DNA from: an uncultured beta proteobacterium
Lineage (GTDB): Bacteria > Pseudomonadota > Gammaproteobacteria > Burkholderiales > Burkholderiaceae
Direction of reading: 5' to 3'
Assembly: GCA_903871735.1 (NCBI GenBank)
Contig: CAIQHU010000071.1
Coordinates: 1-64,000 of the forward strand
Length of the DNA: 64,000 bases
Each line of letters opens with the position of its first letter. Position 1 is the first letter of the stretch. This document shows, piece by piece, positions 37,465-47,750 of this stretch. The notes under the pieces were generated by a model, which was given only the letters and a program-made list of their open reading frames with translations, was not told the DNA's origin and ran no database searches. Position numbers and translations under genes: made by a program.

Positions 37465-38222
37465 CAACCCTAGGCACACTCTATCTAGTACCCAATACGC
37501 TCGGTAGCCAAACGCGCGAAGTACAAATTCCTTGGGTGATTCCCAGCAACGTTGCTGGGCGAGTAGCCGAACTGCAGTTTTGGATTGTAGAAAATGCTAA
37601 AACAGCCAGAGCATTCTTAAGCGCTGTTAACCAAATCACCCCCTTAGCATTCCCCCTCCAAGATATCCAAATGCAAGAATGGCGCGGAGCAAAATCCAAC
37701 ATAGCGCCCGAAAGCTTACTCAAAGACCTCTTGCTAGGGCGACATGTCGGCCTATTGTCAGAAGCTGGCCTACCCGCTGTCGCAGATCCCGGCGCAGAAA
37801 TTGTGGCTCTGGCACACCGCCATCATATCCAAGTCCAGCCACTCGTTGGACCAAGCTCGTTAATGATGGCCCTCATGGCCAGTGGCATGAATGGCCAACG
37901 CTTTATGTTTCATGGCTACTTAGCCATCAAAATACCAGATCGTATTGAAGAGCTGCGCCTGCTTGAGCAGCAATCAAAAAAACTCCACATGACCCAATTG
38001 TGGATTGAAACGCCTTATCGCAATGCCAGCATGCTCAAGACGATCCTGCAATCACTCAGTCCGAACACCACACTTTGCCTAGCTATTGATCTGTCACTCC
38101 CCACAGAAACAATCCTGCGCAAAACAATCCAGCAATGGCAGAAAATGCTCACATCAAGCGAACTCGATCCATTGAACCTCGATAAAAGACCCGCTGTTTT
38201 TTTGCTATCCGCCGAACCATAA
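37461..38222 (+). CDS. Tetrapyrrole-methylase-fold SAM-dependent methyltransferase (RsmI-like)
   Basis: 253 residues. The N-terminal GTLYLVPNTLG and the motif GLLSEAGLPAVADPGA (about 94-109), then VGPSSLMMALMASGMNGQRFMFHGYL, are those of the SAM/tetrapyrrole methylase fold used by RsmI. RsmI proper methylates 16S rRNA C1402 and is usually about 280 residues with a small C-terminal domain, which this copy lacks, so it is a paralogue of unknown target. It is coupled to maf by an ATGA overlap. Confidence 0.83.
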   Translation: MTTLGTLYLVPNTLGSQTREVQIPWVIPSNVAGRVAELQFWIVENAKTARAFLSAVNQITPLAFPLQDIQMQEWRGAKSNIAPESLLKDLLLGRHVGLLSEAGLPAVADPGAEIVALAHRHHIQVQPLVGPSSLMMALMASGMNGQRFMFHGYLAIKIPDRIEELRLLEQQSKKLHMTQLWIETPYRNASMLKTILQSLSPNTTLCLAIDLSLPTETILRKTIQQWQKMLTSSELDPLNLDKRPAVFLLSAEP

Positions 38223-38349
38223 CCTCAAAACTAGTCTAGCAAGCGCAACAAAAGCCGACGCTGTTATGGGCCTTTGATTTTCAAAAAGAGTTTCTATGCC
38301 CCCCTTCCCATGAGACATGGGCCGGAAAAAACTACAACTCCTACAGCTC

Positions 38350-39288
38350 CTAATGCCAACTAAACTGCTGTAAAGCTTTTGATAAAGATGTGCCAAACTC
38401 AGCGCCAAAACGCTTGGCTAAGCGCTCAGCATAATTATCCGTCTGACTGTAATCAATAATGTCCGTATTTTTAATGACTTCGCGTGCCACAAAATCGACG
38501 CTACCAATTTCGTCAGCTAAGCCAAGCTCAATACTTTTAGTACCAACCCAAACCATCCCAGAAAAAAGATCTGGCTGATTTTTCAAGCGCTCGCCACGAC
38601 CCTCTTTAACCACTTGAATAAACTGGCCATGTACTTCATCAATCATCTTCTGTAAGGCTTCGCGATGCTTAGGATTTTGTTTCACAAAAGGATCTAACAT
38701 GCTCTTGTTTTCACCAGCAGTTAACACGCGGCGCTCAACCCCTAATTTGTCTATCACCCCCTGAAAGCCAAAACCCGACATGATGACACCAATCGAGCCC
38801 ACTAAACTAGCCTTGTCAACATAAATTTTCTCGCCAGCAACCGCTATGTAATAAGCTCCTGATGCGCAAATATCCTCCACCACGACATATAATTTTTTTT
38901 GTGGATTTGCTTGTCGTAGACGCATAATCTCATCATAGACTAAGCCAGACTGAACGGGCGAACCACCAGGACTATTAATTTGTAGAATAATTCCCTGACT
39001 ATCAGGGCTGTCAAAGGCGGCCTGTAAAGAGGCAATCAAATTGGTGGCATTAGCCGGTGTGCCGCTTGAGATCTCGCCATCAATCTTAATCAAAGCCGTA
39101 TGTTTACCCAGCACACTGGATGACTTACTCTTCAGTGGTCCAAAAAAAGAGTACAGCGCAGCACCAAAAATGAGCAACCAAACAATTCGCCAAAAAGTCC
39201 GCCAGCGACGCTCACTCCGTTTATCTTTTAAATTATCAAGCAATAATGTTTCTAAAGCGTTTTTTTCCCAACTCGTGTCATTACTCAT
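38350..39288 (-). CDS. S49-family peptidase (SppA/SohB-like)
   Basis: 312 residues with an N-terminal membrane anchor (FWRIVWLLIFGAALYSFF, about 28-45). The catalytic region has INSPGGSP, ICASGAYYIA (nucleophile Ser) and the lysine-bearing YVDKASLVGSIGVI. The size matches the single-domain periplasmic-facing signal-peptide peptidases. It trims signal peptides or membrane proteins. It converges with the methyltransferase gene and follows the phosphatase gene. Confidence 0.88.
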   Translation of the reverse strand: MSNDTSWEKNALETLLLDNLKDKRSERRWRTFWRIVWLLIFGAALYSFFGPLKSKSSSVLGKHTALIKIDGEISSGTPANATNLIASLQAAFDSPDSQGIILQINSPGGSPVQSGLVYDEIMRLRQANPQKKLYVVVEDICASGAYYIAVAGEKIYVDKASLVGSIGVIMSGFGFQGVIDKLGVERRVLTAGENKSMLDPFVKQNPKHREALQKMIDEVHGQFIQVVKEGRGERLKNQPDLFSGMVWVGTKSIELGLADEIGSVDFVAREVIKNTDIIDYSQTDNYAERLAKRFGAEFGTSLSKALQQFSWH

Positions 39289-39316
39289 TAAATCTCTTTC
39301 TTAGTAAAAGAACTAT

Positions 39317-39994
39317 CTAAACTACTAGCTCATCCAATACCAGCCTTAAAGCCTCTACTGAAGCAACACAAGCAATTGGTTGGTAAGCCTTTAACTCCTG
39401 CGCAGGATGCGCCCCATAACTTACTGCCAAAGCATCTACTCCGGCACTTTGGGCCATCTTTAGGTCATGCGTCGTATCGCCAATCATTAAGACGCGTTGC
39501 GGCGTTAATCGATGCGCTTCTAGCAATTCTAATAGCATTTGCGGATGTGGTTTGGCACGGGCCTCATCTGCTGTTTTGGTGTCATGAAAAAAATGCTCTA
39601 ACCGATGATTTTGCAAAGAACGATTTAAACCAATCCGGGGCTTACCCGTGGCCACTGCCATTAAATATCCGCGACTTTTCAAGTCATGTAATAAATCCCG
39701 GATCCCAGAAAACAAAATTAATTCTTGATCCTTCACCAAGTAATACTTTCTAAAACGCTCTAAAACAATCGGATATTCAGACTCGGCAACGCTTGGCAAG
39801 GTTATTTTGAGCGATTCGTATAAGCCAAGACCAATCACATGACTCGCAATTTGATCACTAGGAGGCTCAATACCCAACTCCTCACAGGCTTTTTGTAAAC
39901 ACTCCACAATGGTTGGCGTGGAATTCATGATGGTGCCGTCCCAGTCCCAAACAAGCATGTCGTATCTTAAAGCGACTCTAGTAAGTTCCACCAT
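39317..39994 (-). CDS. HAD-superfamily phosphatase, phosphoglycolate phosphatase-like
   Basis: 225 residues; a second in-frame ATG near 39958 (MLVWDWDGT) would also give a complete domain. Motif I is WDWDGTIMNS, motif II VATGKPR, motif III the Lys in DEARAKPHPQML and motif IV MIGDTTHDLKMA. The helical cap is of the Gph/PGP class. It may remove 2-phosphoglycolate or another small phosphate ester. It lies 22 bp after rluC on the same strand, as often seen in Burkholderiales. Confidence 0.85.
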   Translation of the reverse strand: MVELTRVALRYDMLVWDWDGTIMNSTPTIVECLQKACEELGIEPPSDQIASHVIGLGLYESLKITLPSVAESEYPIVLERFRKYYLVKDQELILFSGIRDLLHDLKSRGYLMAVATGKPRIGLNRSLQNHRLEHFFHDTKTADEARAKPHPQMLLELLEAHRLTPQRVLMIGDTTHDLKMAQSAGVDALAVSYGAHPAQELKAYQPIACVASVEALRLVLDELVV

Positions 39995-40016
39995 TACATA
40001 TGTCCTACCTGATCTG

Positions 40017-40976
40017 TCATGACAATTCCTGTTTTAAAGTTCGATCAAAGTCAAAACCAACTGGGGTAGGACAAACAATCGTCAATCGCTCCTTGGTCTG
40101 CGGATGCGTAATCACTAAGCGATGCGCATGCAGCATCAATCTTTTCGGGCCAATGGCTTTATCCAACAGACGATCGCCATATTTATCATCTCCCAAGATG
40201 GGATATCCGTGATGCTGTAAATGTACTCGGATTTGATGGGTTCGACCAGTTTTTAATTGTGCCTCTCCAACAAAACAGCGCCCCTGAAAAGAACTTCCTA
40301 GCCATTTAATGGTCGTTAAACTGGCTTGACCAAAATCCTCAACCTTCACGCGCCTCTCCCCATTGGGTAATAAATACTTGTACAAGGGATACTTCAAAGA
40401 GACATGTCCCAAGCCACCGTCAAAATCTCCATGGGCAACAAATAAATACCGCTTATCCATCCGCCCCTCGCGAATATCCTCATGCAGAGTCGTTAAACAA
40501 AGCCGTTTTTTGGCTAACATCAAAATTCCTGATGTGTCTCGGTCTAAACGGTGCACTAACTCCAAAAACTTCAGTTCAGGCCTTGCCTCGCGCAGCGCCT
40601 CAATCAGCCCTAAAGAAATACCCGACCCACCGTGTACGGCTAAACCTGAGGGCTTATCGACAATTAATAAATGATCATCTTCATGCAAGATAGATAGATT
40701 TTTATCAATTTTAATAGCATTTAATGTATTTTTATGGGCATTTGGAACAATTTCAGGGGTGGCTATCCGAATTGGTGGGATCCGGATAATATCTCCCGAC
40801 AAAATGCGACTAGTTACTAAAGCACGCTTTTTATTAATACGAACTTCGCCGGATCGAATAATTCGATAAATATGACTTTTAGGTACCCCCTTAGCCCACT
40901 TAAGTAAAAAATTATCTAGCCTTTGCCCCTCTTCTTCTGGAGAAATGGTTACTAATTGAACGGCTAATTCGGTCAT
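40017..40976 (-). CDS. rluC: 23S rRNA pseudouridine synthase, RluC type
   Basis: 319 residues. An S4 RNA-binding domain (about 14-75, with LRWAKGVPKSHIYRIIRSG-like sequence) precedes the pseudouridine synthase domain, whose catalytic Asp is in HRLDRDTSGIL. The SKRL and GRTHQIRVHL motifs agree with RluC/RluD; assignment to RluC follows its position opposite rne, a conserved arrangement. Confidence 0.9.
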   Translation of the reverse strand: MTELAVQLVTISPEEEGQRLDNFLLKWAKGVPKSHIYRIIRSGEVRINKKRALVTSRILSGDIIRIPPIRIATPEIVPNAHKNTLNAIKIDKNLSILHEDDHLLIVDKPSGLAVHGGSGISLGLIEALREARPELKFLELVHRLDRDTSGILMLAKKRLCLTTLHEDIREGRMDKRYLFVAHGDFDGGLGHVSLKYPLYKYLLPNGERRVKVEDFGQASLTTIKWLGSSFQGRCFVGEAQLKTGRTHQIRVHLQHHGYPILGDDKYGDRLLDKAIGPKRLMLHAHRLVITHPQTKERLTIVCPTPVGFDFDRTLKQELS

Positions 40977-41554
40977 AAATTACGTTTTCTAAGTACTTTA
41001 ATTGCCACTTTTATAATAGTAACCGTTTAAGATTTACTTTTCTTGGCTTCTTTGCCATATAATCAAAGAGTTATTGCAATGTTACAAATGTGCTTTGTTG
41101 AAGAATTCGAATTTAAATATTTCCAAAGCCACATTGAACTGCATTAATTATAGCGAGGGAAGGCAAATATTCCCCAAGGTAGCTCCCCCCTTGTTTGAAA
41201 TGAGGAGCAGAAATTGAAAGCTAGCACGAAGCAAGCAAAGATGTAAAAACAGATACATAAGTGATCGCTCCTTACTTGATTGACACAATTAATCGACAAC
41301 AGCGCGCACTTTGAGTAGTGGTGTGTAGCGGTGAGTAAAAACATCGGTAAAACATAGGTCTAACTTAATAACCTATTGAGAAATGCCAAAGGTCCAAACC
41401 AAAGGCTGTGCAAGCGTAAAGCTCTTGACGTAGCCAAAGGAATATCCCATGGTATAGCCGAGTTCGGATTACTTCTTAGTAATCTTCCTAAAACCATCCC
41501 CACCCAATCTGTTTATCTTTCTTGACATGCGCACTTTCGGAATAGGAAATTGTT
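40977..41554 (+). promoter_or_regulatory. Long leader/promoter region of rne
   Basis: 578 bp without a gene separate rluC and rne. Candidate -10 boxes TATAAT occur at 41012-41017 and 41058-41063, the second giving a leader of nearly 500 nt. Short hairpins are visible, for example GATTACT/AGTAATC around 41467-41483. E. coli rne has a long structured 5' UTR through which RNase E controls its own mRNA, and this leader may do the same. Sequence alone does not show homology. Confidence 0.5.
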
Positions 41555-44185
41555 ATGAAAAGAATGTTATTTAATGCAACCCAACAAGAGGAACTGCGGG
41601 TTGCGATTGTCGATGGTCAAAAACTAGTTGATATCGATATCGAATCTGCCGGCAGAGAGCAACGCAAAGGGAATATCTATAAAGGCCTCATTACCCGGAT
41701 TGAACCATCTCTAGAAGCTTGTTTTGTAAACTATGGTGAAGAACGCCATGGCTTTCTACCCTTTAAAGAAATCGCTAGAAGCTACTTTGCCGAAGGTGTG
41801 GATGTGCGCAAAGCATCTATTAAAGAAGCCCTCAAAGAAGGCCAAGAAATTATTGTTCAAGTTGAAAAAGAAGAGCGTGGCAATAAAGGCGCTGCACTGA
41901 CTAGCTTCATCTCTTTAGCAGGTCGATACCTAGTCTTAATGCCAAACAATCCGCGCGGCGGTGGAGTTTCGCGCAGGATTGAAGGTGAGGATCGCCAAGA
42001 GTTACGCGAAGCAATGGGCCAACTTGAAATTCCGGATGGTATGAGCATCATCGCTCGAACCGCCGGAATCGGTAGAGACTCCGAAGAGCTCCAGTGGGAT
42101 CTTAGCTATCTCATGCAACTCTGGACCGCAATTGATGGCGCCGCGAAAACAAATCAAGCACCACTGCTCATTTATCTCGAATCAAGTCTCGTCATTCGAG
42201 CAATTCGCGACTACTTCCAACCAGATATCGGCGAAATTTTAATCGATACGGATGATATCTTCGAGCAAGCTCAAGCATTTATGTCCGTGGTCATGCCAGA
42301 TAATATGTCCCGAGTCAAACGCTACCAAGATGATGTGCCACTCTTTTCACGCTTTCAGATCGAACATCAAATCGAAACCGCTTATTCTAGAACAGTGTCT
42401 TTGCCTTCGGGCGGAGCAATCGTTATCGACCATACTGAAGCGCTCGTCTCAGTGGATGTTAACTCTGCTCGGGCTACCCGCGGCTCGGATATCGAAGAAA
42501 CAGCAACTCGAACTAATCTAGAAGCAGCCGATGAAATCGCCCGCCAAATGCGCCTGCGCGATCTGGGTGGATTAATCGTCATCGATTTTATCGATATGGA
42601 ATCTCCTAAAAGTCAAAAGGATGTCGAAAACCGTATCAAAGATTCGCTACGCCATGATCGCGCCCGTGTCCAAACTGGAAAAATCTCTAAATTTGGACTG
42701 TTAGAACTGTCACGTCAACGACTACGCCCTGCTTTGTCAGAGGGGAGCCATATTACTTGCCCACGCTGCACGGGCACTGGCCATATTCGTGACACAGAAT
42801 CCTCTGCACTACAAGTGCTGCGGATTATCCAAGAAGAAAGTATGAAAGAAAATACCGCCGCCTTGCACTGCCAAGTCCCGGTAGATGTGGCCGCTTTCTT
42901 ACTCAATGAAAAACGCTCAGAAGTCATCAAAATTGAAGCGCGCTCAAAAGTCAATGTCCTACTCATCCCCAATAAATATCTGGAAACGCCCCATTACAAG
43001 TTAGAACGTCTTCGGCATGATGATCCACGTCTTGATAGCCAAAAAGCAAGCTATGCCATCGCTGAAGAAGTCGCAAAAGAAATGGAACAGGATACGATCG
43101 TTAGTAAAAGTGCGACTGATATCAAACCACGACAAGTGGCAGCTGTTAAAGGTATTACTCCAAGCCAGCCAGCCCCACCAAGTTCTCGTGTCGAAAAAAC
43201 TCTAACTGACGCCAGCCCTGCAAGCTCAGGGGGGATGTTCGCTTGGATTAAAAGTTTATTTGGCAGTTCCAATAAAACCACCCCAACTCCTGAGGTGGTA
43301 CAAACGCCGGCTCGCCCTAACAGAGGAAATCAGCAACGTCGGGGTCGAAATGATGCACGTCGCCAACCTGGTCACACGAACCAAAACCGATCTGATACAG
43401 CAGAAAATACGTCTGAAGCAGGTGGAGATCAACTTGATCAAAATGGCCAAAAGCCACGTCGGGGTAGAGGCCAACGCCAAGATGGTAAAACCTCTGCGAG
43501 TACTCCCGCTAATGAGCCAAACCTAGACCAAACTCCTCTAGAAAACACCTCCACCACGCAAGCATCCACCGAGAATGGCCAGAGTAATGAGGAAAAACGC
43601 CGGGGACGAAATCGTCGTAATCGTGGCCGCCAACGAGACCGGAACGATCGCCCAGAGAATGATGAAAATCAAGGAGCAAGTACTGCAGAAAACGCTACGC
43701 ATCCAAATGAAGCGTCTGTTGTGCATAGTGCTTCTCCGAGGACTGATGCGGACAATCCAATTGATTCAACGCGTGCAGATGCCGATAGCTCGCGCGCAGA
43801 ACCACCACGCAACCAAGCACCTCATCAAGAAACCTCCAATCCAAATGTTGTACCAAATGTACAAAACCCCTTGGAAAATCCCGATAAGGCCAGCTCACCA
43901 AAAGCTCCTACCCTTGCAGTGATTGCCAAAGTTTATGCGCCACTACCAATCGTTACTCCAGCGCAATTAAACCGCCAACCTCTAGACGAAGTCCTTTCTT
44001 CGGTGGGGTTAATTTGGGTCGATACGATTCCCGAAAAACTCGAAGAAGTCCGTCGACAAATCGCCGCAGAACCGAAACCTGTGCATCTTCCGCGCCAACC
44101 CAAACCCGCACAAGCACTCCCAGTTGGCCCAATGGTCCTTGTGGAAACTGGTGGCAATGAACGTTTGATTGCTAACCAACATTAA
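41555..44185 (+). CDS. rne: Ribonuclease E
   Basis: 876 residues. The core endonuclease of the RNA degradosome. The ATG follows AGGAA. The S1 domain (about 35-120) is followed by the RNase H-like/DNase I-like catalytic part with [11 protein letters not shown] and IVIDFIDM (metal aspartates), and the Zn-link CPRCTGTG (about 406-413) that joins dimers. From about 510 to the end the protein is low-complexity, with three arginine-rich patches ([30 protein letters not shown]) for RNA or protein contact. A hydrophobic membrane/degradosome segment [13 protein letters not shown] is near 565. moaA follows on the same strand. Confidence 0.95.
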   Translation: MKRMLFNATQQEELRVAIVDGQKLVDIDIESAGREQRKGNIYKGLITRIEPSLEACFVNYGEERHGFLPFKEIARSYFAEGVDVRKASIKEALKEGQEIIVQVEKEERGNKGAALTSFISLAGRYLVLMPNNPRGGGVSRRIEGEDRQELREAMGQLEIPDGMSIIARTAGIGRDSEELQWDLSYLMQLWTAIDGAAKTNQAPLLIYLESSLVIRAIRDYFQPDIGEILIDTDDIFEQAQAFMSVVMPDNMSRVKRYQDDVPLFSRFQIEHQIETAYSRTVSLPSGGAIVIDHTEALVSVDVNSARATRGSDIEETATRTNLEAADEIARQMRLRDLGGLIVIDFIDMESPKSQKDVENRIKDSLRHDRARVQTGKISKFGLLELSRQRLRPALSEGSHITCPRCTGTGHIRDTESSALQVLRIIQEESMKENTAALHCQVPVDVAAFLLNEKRSEVIKIEARSKVNVLLIPNKYLETPHYKLERLRHDDPRLDSQKASYAIAEEVAKEMEQDTIVSKSATDIKPRQVAAVKGITPSQPAPPSSRVEKTLTDASPASSGGMFAWIKSLFGSSNKTTPTPEVVQTPARPNRGNQQRRGRNDARRQPGHTNQNRSDTAENTSEAGGDQLDQNGQKPRRGRGQRQDGKTSASTPANEPNLDQTPLENTSTTQASTENGQSNEEKRRGRNRRNRGRQRDRNDRPENDENQGASTAENATHPNEASVVHSASPRTDADNPIDSTRADADSSRAEPPRNQAPHQETSNPNVVPNVQNPLENPDKASSPKAPTLAVIAKVYAPLPIVTPAQLNRQPLDEVLSSVGLIWVDTIPEKLEEVRRQIAAEPKPVHLPRQPKPAQALPVGPMVLVETGGNERLIANQH

Positions 44186-44221
44186 ACCAACTATGTTTGC
44201 CAAGATTGAGCCAAACGCGTT

Positions 44222-45340
44222 ATGAAAAAAATAGTACCCATCACGAGTTTGGCTGAACTAACTAGCATCACCCAACAATTATCTATCCCAGAAAAGCTCT
44301 TGCAACCAACGGGTATCTTACAGGATACCCGTCAAAGAGGGCTGCATGACCTGCGAATTTCAGTGACAGACCGCTGTAATTTTCGCTGTCCCTATTGCAT
44401 GCCAAAAGAAATATTTACAAACCAATATAACTACCTTGGCCAAAAAGAACTATTAAGCTTTGAAGAAATTACCCGAGTCGCTCGAATTTTTATTGCGCAT
44501 GGGGTGCAAAAAATTCGCTTAACAGGCGGTGAACCCCTCTTACGCAAAGGGATTGAAGATTTAGTGGCGATGCTCGCTAAACTACATACACCAGATGGGC
44601 GCCCAATTGATCTGACTCTCACCACGAACGGTAGTCTATTACAAAAAAAAGCCCAAGCACTGAAAGACGCTGGACTGAAACGAATTACGATTAGCCTAGA
44701 TGCAATGAGCGATGATGTATTTCGGCAAATGAATGATGTTGATTTTGCCCAACGCGATGTCTTAGAAAGTATCGAACTAGCAAAAAAAATTGGTTTTAGT
44801 TCAGTCAAAGTCAATATGGTTGTTAAAAAAGGGGTGAACGATCAAGAAATATTACCCATGGTCAAATACTTTAAAGGTACCGGTATTACCGTTCGCTTTA
44901 TTGAATATATGGATGTGGGTAATACCAATGGCTGGCAAATGCAAGAAGTGCTCCCCTCTAGAGCAGTTCTTGACCTGATCCAATCCCAATATCCACTAGT
45001 GCCAATTGAACCGGATTATCCTGGTGAAGTGGCGCAGCGCTGGCAACATCAGGATGGCTCGGCAGAAATCGGAGTCATCTCCAGCGTTACCCAAGCATTT
45101 TGTAGTTCGTGCACGCGTGCACGTATCTCCATGGAGGGGAAGCTTTTTTTATGCCTGTTCGCCAATACCGGGTATGATCTGCGCGCCCTCTTAAGAAGTC
45201 ATGTGGATGACCTAGCGATATCCAATGTGGTGGCAGGCATTTGGCAAAAACGCACCGATAATTATTCCGAAATTCGGGGGCAAGTACAAACCGGCCAAGT
45301 CAGCCATCATAAGGTTGAAATGTCCTATATCGGTGGCTAA
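44222..45340 (+). CDS. moaA: GTP 3',8-cyclase (molybdenum cofactor step 1)
   Basis: 372 residues, with about 35 extra N-terminal residues compared with E. coli. A radical-SAM enzyme. The N-terminal cluster is in [11 protein letters not shown] and the C-terminal cluster in [19 protein letters not shown]. The chain ends SYIGG, the Gly-Gly tail needed for activity. It begins a three-gene set with mobA and moeA and is 36 bp after rne. Confidence 0.95.
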   Translation: MKKIVPITSLAELTSITQQLSIPEKLLQPTGILQDTRQRGLHDLRISVTDRCNFRCPYCMPKEIFTNQYNYLGQKELLSFEEITRVARIFIAHGVQKIRLTGGEPLLRKGIEDLVAMLAKLHTPDGRPIDLTLTTNGSLLQKKAQALKDAGLKRITISLDAMSDDVFRQMNDVDFAQRDVLESIELAKKIGFSSVKVNMVVKKGVNDQEILPMVKYFKGTGITVRFIEYMDVGNTNGWQMQEVLPSRAVLDLIQSQYPLVPIEPDYPGEVAQRWQHQDGSAEIGVISSVTQAFCSSCTRARISMEGKLFLCLFANTGYDLRALLRSHVDDLAISNVVAGIWQKRTDNYSEIRGQVQTGQVSHHKVEMSYIGG

Positions 45341-45341
45341 G

Positions 45342-45980
45342 GTGAACTCCCATCAACCGTTAATCACCGGCCTTGTGCTCTGCGGCGGTAAAGCCGAGCG
45401 GATGCAAGGCCAAGATAAAGGCCTATTACCTCTGAAACACCAAACCCTGGCACACTGGGCAATTGAGCGCCTCCTGCCGCAAGTGTCGCAATTAGCAATC
45501 AACGCTAATCGGAATCATCCTGCCTACGAAGCAATCAGTCAACACTTCGCACTCCAGACTGGTCGCAAAATACCAGTTTATTCGGATACTTACCCAGGTT
45601 TTGTTGGTCCACTCGGAGGCTTTCATACTGGACTAAGCCATTGTCAAACCGAATACTTGCTGGTTATTCCCTGCGATTCGCCACTATTTCCCAGTAACCT
45701 TGCGAGCGAACTGCTGCAAAACTTACTTGCGCAACAAACAGATCTAGCTTATGCCATCACAGCACCAATCGATCACCGACCACAAGCCTACCCAGTCTTT
45801 TGTTTAATGCGGGCAAACCTCTTGACGAGTTTGTGCGCGTATTTGGATCAGGGTGAACGAAAAATAGATCGCTGGTTTGCAACTCAAAAAAATAGTGCTG
45901 TACTTTTTCCAGATGTGCAAGCTTTTGCTAATATTAATACACCCGCAGAATTAGCCCACACAGAATCTCTCTTAGCATGA
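45342..45980 (+). CDS. mobA: Molybdenum cofactor guanylyltransferase
   Basis: About 212 residues from GTG 45342, one base after the moaA stop and behind GGTGG; a GTG at 45333 is the alternative. It attaches GMP to molybdenum cofactor. The N-terminal GLVLCGGKAERMQGQDKGLLPL is the nucleotide-binding signature, and PCDSPLFP gives the metal-binding Asp. It overlaps moeA by 4 nt, suggesting translational coupling. Confidence 0.9.
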   Translation: MNSHQPLITGLVLCGGKAERMQGQDKGLLPLKHQTLAHWAIERLLPQVSQLAINANRNHPAYEAISQHFALQTGRKIPVYSDTYPGFVGPLGGFHTGLSHCQTEYLLVIPCDSPLFPSNLASELLQNLLAQQTDLAYAITAPIDHRPQAYPVFCLMRANLLTSLCAYLDQGERKIDRWFATQKNSAVLFPDVQAFANINTPAELAHTESLLA

Positions 45981-47332
45981 GCGCAAACTCTTTCCCACCC
46001 TTAGTCGATTTCCAAACGCAGTGGATCGCAAGTCAAGGGACTGATCTCTTTAACCCAGAGACCTTGCAATTAGAGGCAGCCCTGGAGTTTATGCAAGCTT
46101 ACACCGCAAGTCGTCGCCATACTTTAGGAACTGAAACGATCCCCCTAGAAAGCGCTCTAGGTCGAGTTCTTAACAAGGACATGATTGCTTTAATGGATGT
46201 CCCACCAGCGGATAACTCAGCCATGGATGGCTTTGCTTTTAATAGCCAAGCTCTCCAACAAGCCAATCCAATTAGCCTCGAAATTATTGGAACTCGCCTA
46301 GCTACTAGTGCCGACTCGACGGATGCGAAAAACCAAGAGATAAAATCCACCAACGCAGTTGTTTTTGATCCTAGTCAACACGCCTACCGAATCATGACCG
46401 GCGCAGTCATGCCCGCGGGATGTGATACGGTCATTCCCCAAGAGTTCACCGAACAAATCCAACAAACCATAGGCTTTGATCCAAAACGTATCCAAGCGGG
46501 TGATAATCGCCGACTACAAGGTGAAGACCTGCGCATCGGAACAGTTTGTATCCCCAAAGGCCGTATCATTGGACCCAGTGATATGGGTCTAATCGCCTCG
46601 ATGGGTCTCTCAACAATCGAGGTCTATGAAAAATTGACTGTGGCAGTTTTCTCAACAGGGGACGAACTCAAAGCCCTTGGCTCCGAATTAACTCCCGGTG
46701 CAATTTTTGATAGTAATCGCTACACCCTCCTGGGAATGTTGCAAAATTTGGGAGTAAATACTATCGATCTTGGAATCATCCCCGATCAACCAGAAGCACT
46801 GCGTAATGCATTTGCCTCAGCCGCATCTTTAGCAGATGCAATTATTACCTCCGGTGGCGTCTCTGTTGGGCAAGCTGACTTCACAAAACAAGTCATGCGC
46901 GAGCTGGGCGATGTGGCCTTTTGGACCCTAGCCATCAAACCAGGCCGACCCATGGCCTTTGGAAAAATCAAGCAAAACCAACATGAAGCTGTACTTTTTG
47001 GCCTACCAGGTAACCCTGTAGCAGTCATGATTACTTTTTACCAGTTCGTCCAAGACACCCTAAACTGGATGGGTGGTGCAAGTAACTTTAAACAACTTAT
47101 CCACCAAGCCCACTGGGTTGGAAAGTTCAAAAAACGCTCCGGCAGAACAGAGTTTTTAAGGGGCTTTTTACACCAAAATACGGCTGGGTTAAATTGCGTA
47201 AAACCAAGTGGTAATCAAGGATCTGGCGTATTAAGTTCGATGAGTCAGGCTAATTGCCTGGTGATCCTACCCCCAGAACTTACCCAAATAGAAGACGGCG
47301 ACCTCGTCAACATTGTGGCAATTCAAAGATAA
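45977..47332 (+). CDS. moeA: Molybdopterin molybdenumtransferase
   Basis: 451 residues, longer than the usual 400 or so through N-terminal additions. It inserts molybdate into adenylylated molybdopterin. Motifs are PPADNSAMDGFAF, GAVMPAGCDTVIPQE, the domain III FSTGDEL, TSGGVSVG and FGLPGNPVAVM. The Mog that makes the adenylylated substrate is encoded at 55616. It ends the moaA-mobA-moeA set. Confidence 0.95.
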   Translation: MSANSFPPLVDFQTQWIASQGTDLFNPETLQLEAALEFMQAYTASRRHTLGTETIPLESALGRVLNKDMIALMDVPPADNSAMDGFAFNSQALQQANPISLEIIGTRLATSADSTDAKNQEIKSTNAVVFDPSQHAYRIMTGAVMPAGCDTVIPQEFTEQIQQTIGFDPKRIQAGDNRRLQGEDLRIGTVCIPKGRIIGPSDMGLIASMGLSTIEVYEKLTVAVFSTGDELKALGSELTPGAIFDSNRYTLLGMLQNLGVNTIDLGIIPDQPEALRNAFASAASLADAIITSGGVSVGQADFTKQVMRELGDVAFWTLAIKPGRPMAFGKIKQNQHEAVLFGLPGNPVAVMITFYQFVQDTLNWMGGASNFKQLIHQAHWVGKFKKRSGRTEFLRGFLHQNTAGLNCVKPSGNQGSGVLSSMSQANCLVILPPELTQIEDGDLVNIVAIQR

Positions 47333-47420
47333 TTCACATATAATTTTTCTTAAGAATACAATTAAGAAATAATTTCTACCCCCTTTGAATCATTCACAAT
47401 ACCACTTCTAGAAATTACAT

Positions 47421-47750
47421 ATGCCCAGTAGTAAAAGAGAAATAATCTATGTTGACCCAATCCATACGGCCAAAACACTAGTCCTTGTCTATATGTGCTT
47501 TTCTTTGCCTATCATCGGCTTATTTTTTATTGATGCCTACTTTCGATATGGTGAAATACCCCTGTTTATCGTACTCTACGGGGTATTTCTCAATATTGTT
47601 TTTGGCTTCGCGATTTTGTGGCTGGCTTGTAAAGTTTATAACTGGGTCGCTACAAACTTTGGTGGTATTGAACTAGACCTCAAAGAGATCCCTCTTGAAG
47701 AACACAAACCTAGCCCCCGCCGTTTCAGGCTTTCCAGATCTCCGGATTAA
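47421..47750 (+). CDS. Hypothetical membrane protein with two helices
   Basis: 109 residues. Two hydrophobic segments, about 14-36 (LVLVYMCFSLPIIGLFFI) and 48-72 (LFIVLYGVFLNIVFGFAILW), are followed by a soluble tail of about 35 residues rich in Lys, Arg and Pro. No family was recognised. It converges with the hydroxyacid dehydrogenase gene, overlapping its 3' end by about 26 bp. Confidence 0.55.
   Translation: MPSSKREIIYVDPIHTAKTLVLVYMCFSLPIIGLFFIDAYFRYGEIPLFIVLYGVFLNIVFGFAILWLACKVYNWVATNFGGIELDLKEIPLEEHKPSPRRFRLSRSPD

Noticed and set aside
41144-41344. A 66-codon minus-strand frame in the rne leader
   Set aside because: It is not supported by a ribosome site or recognisable sequence, and it lies in a likely structured leader.
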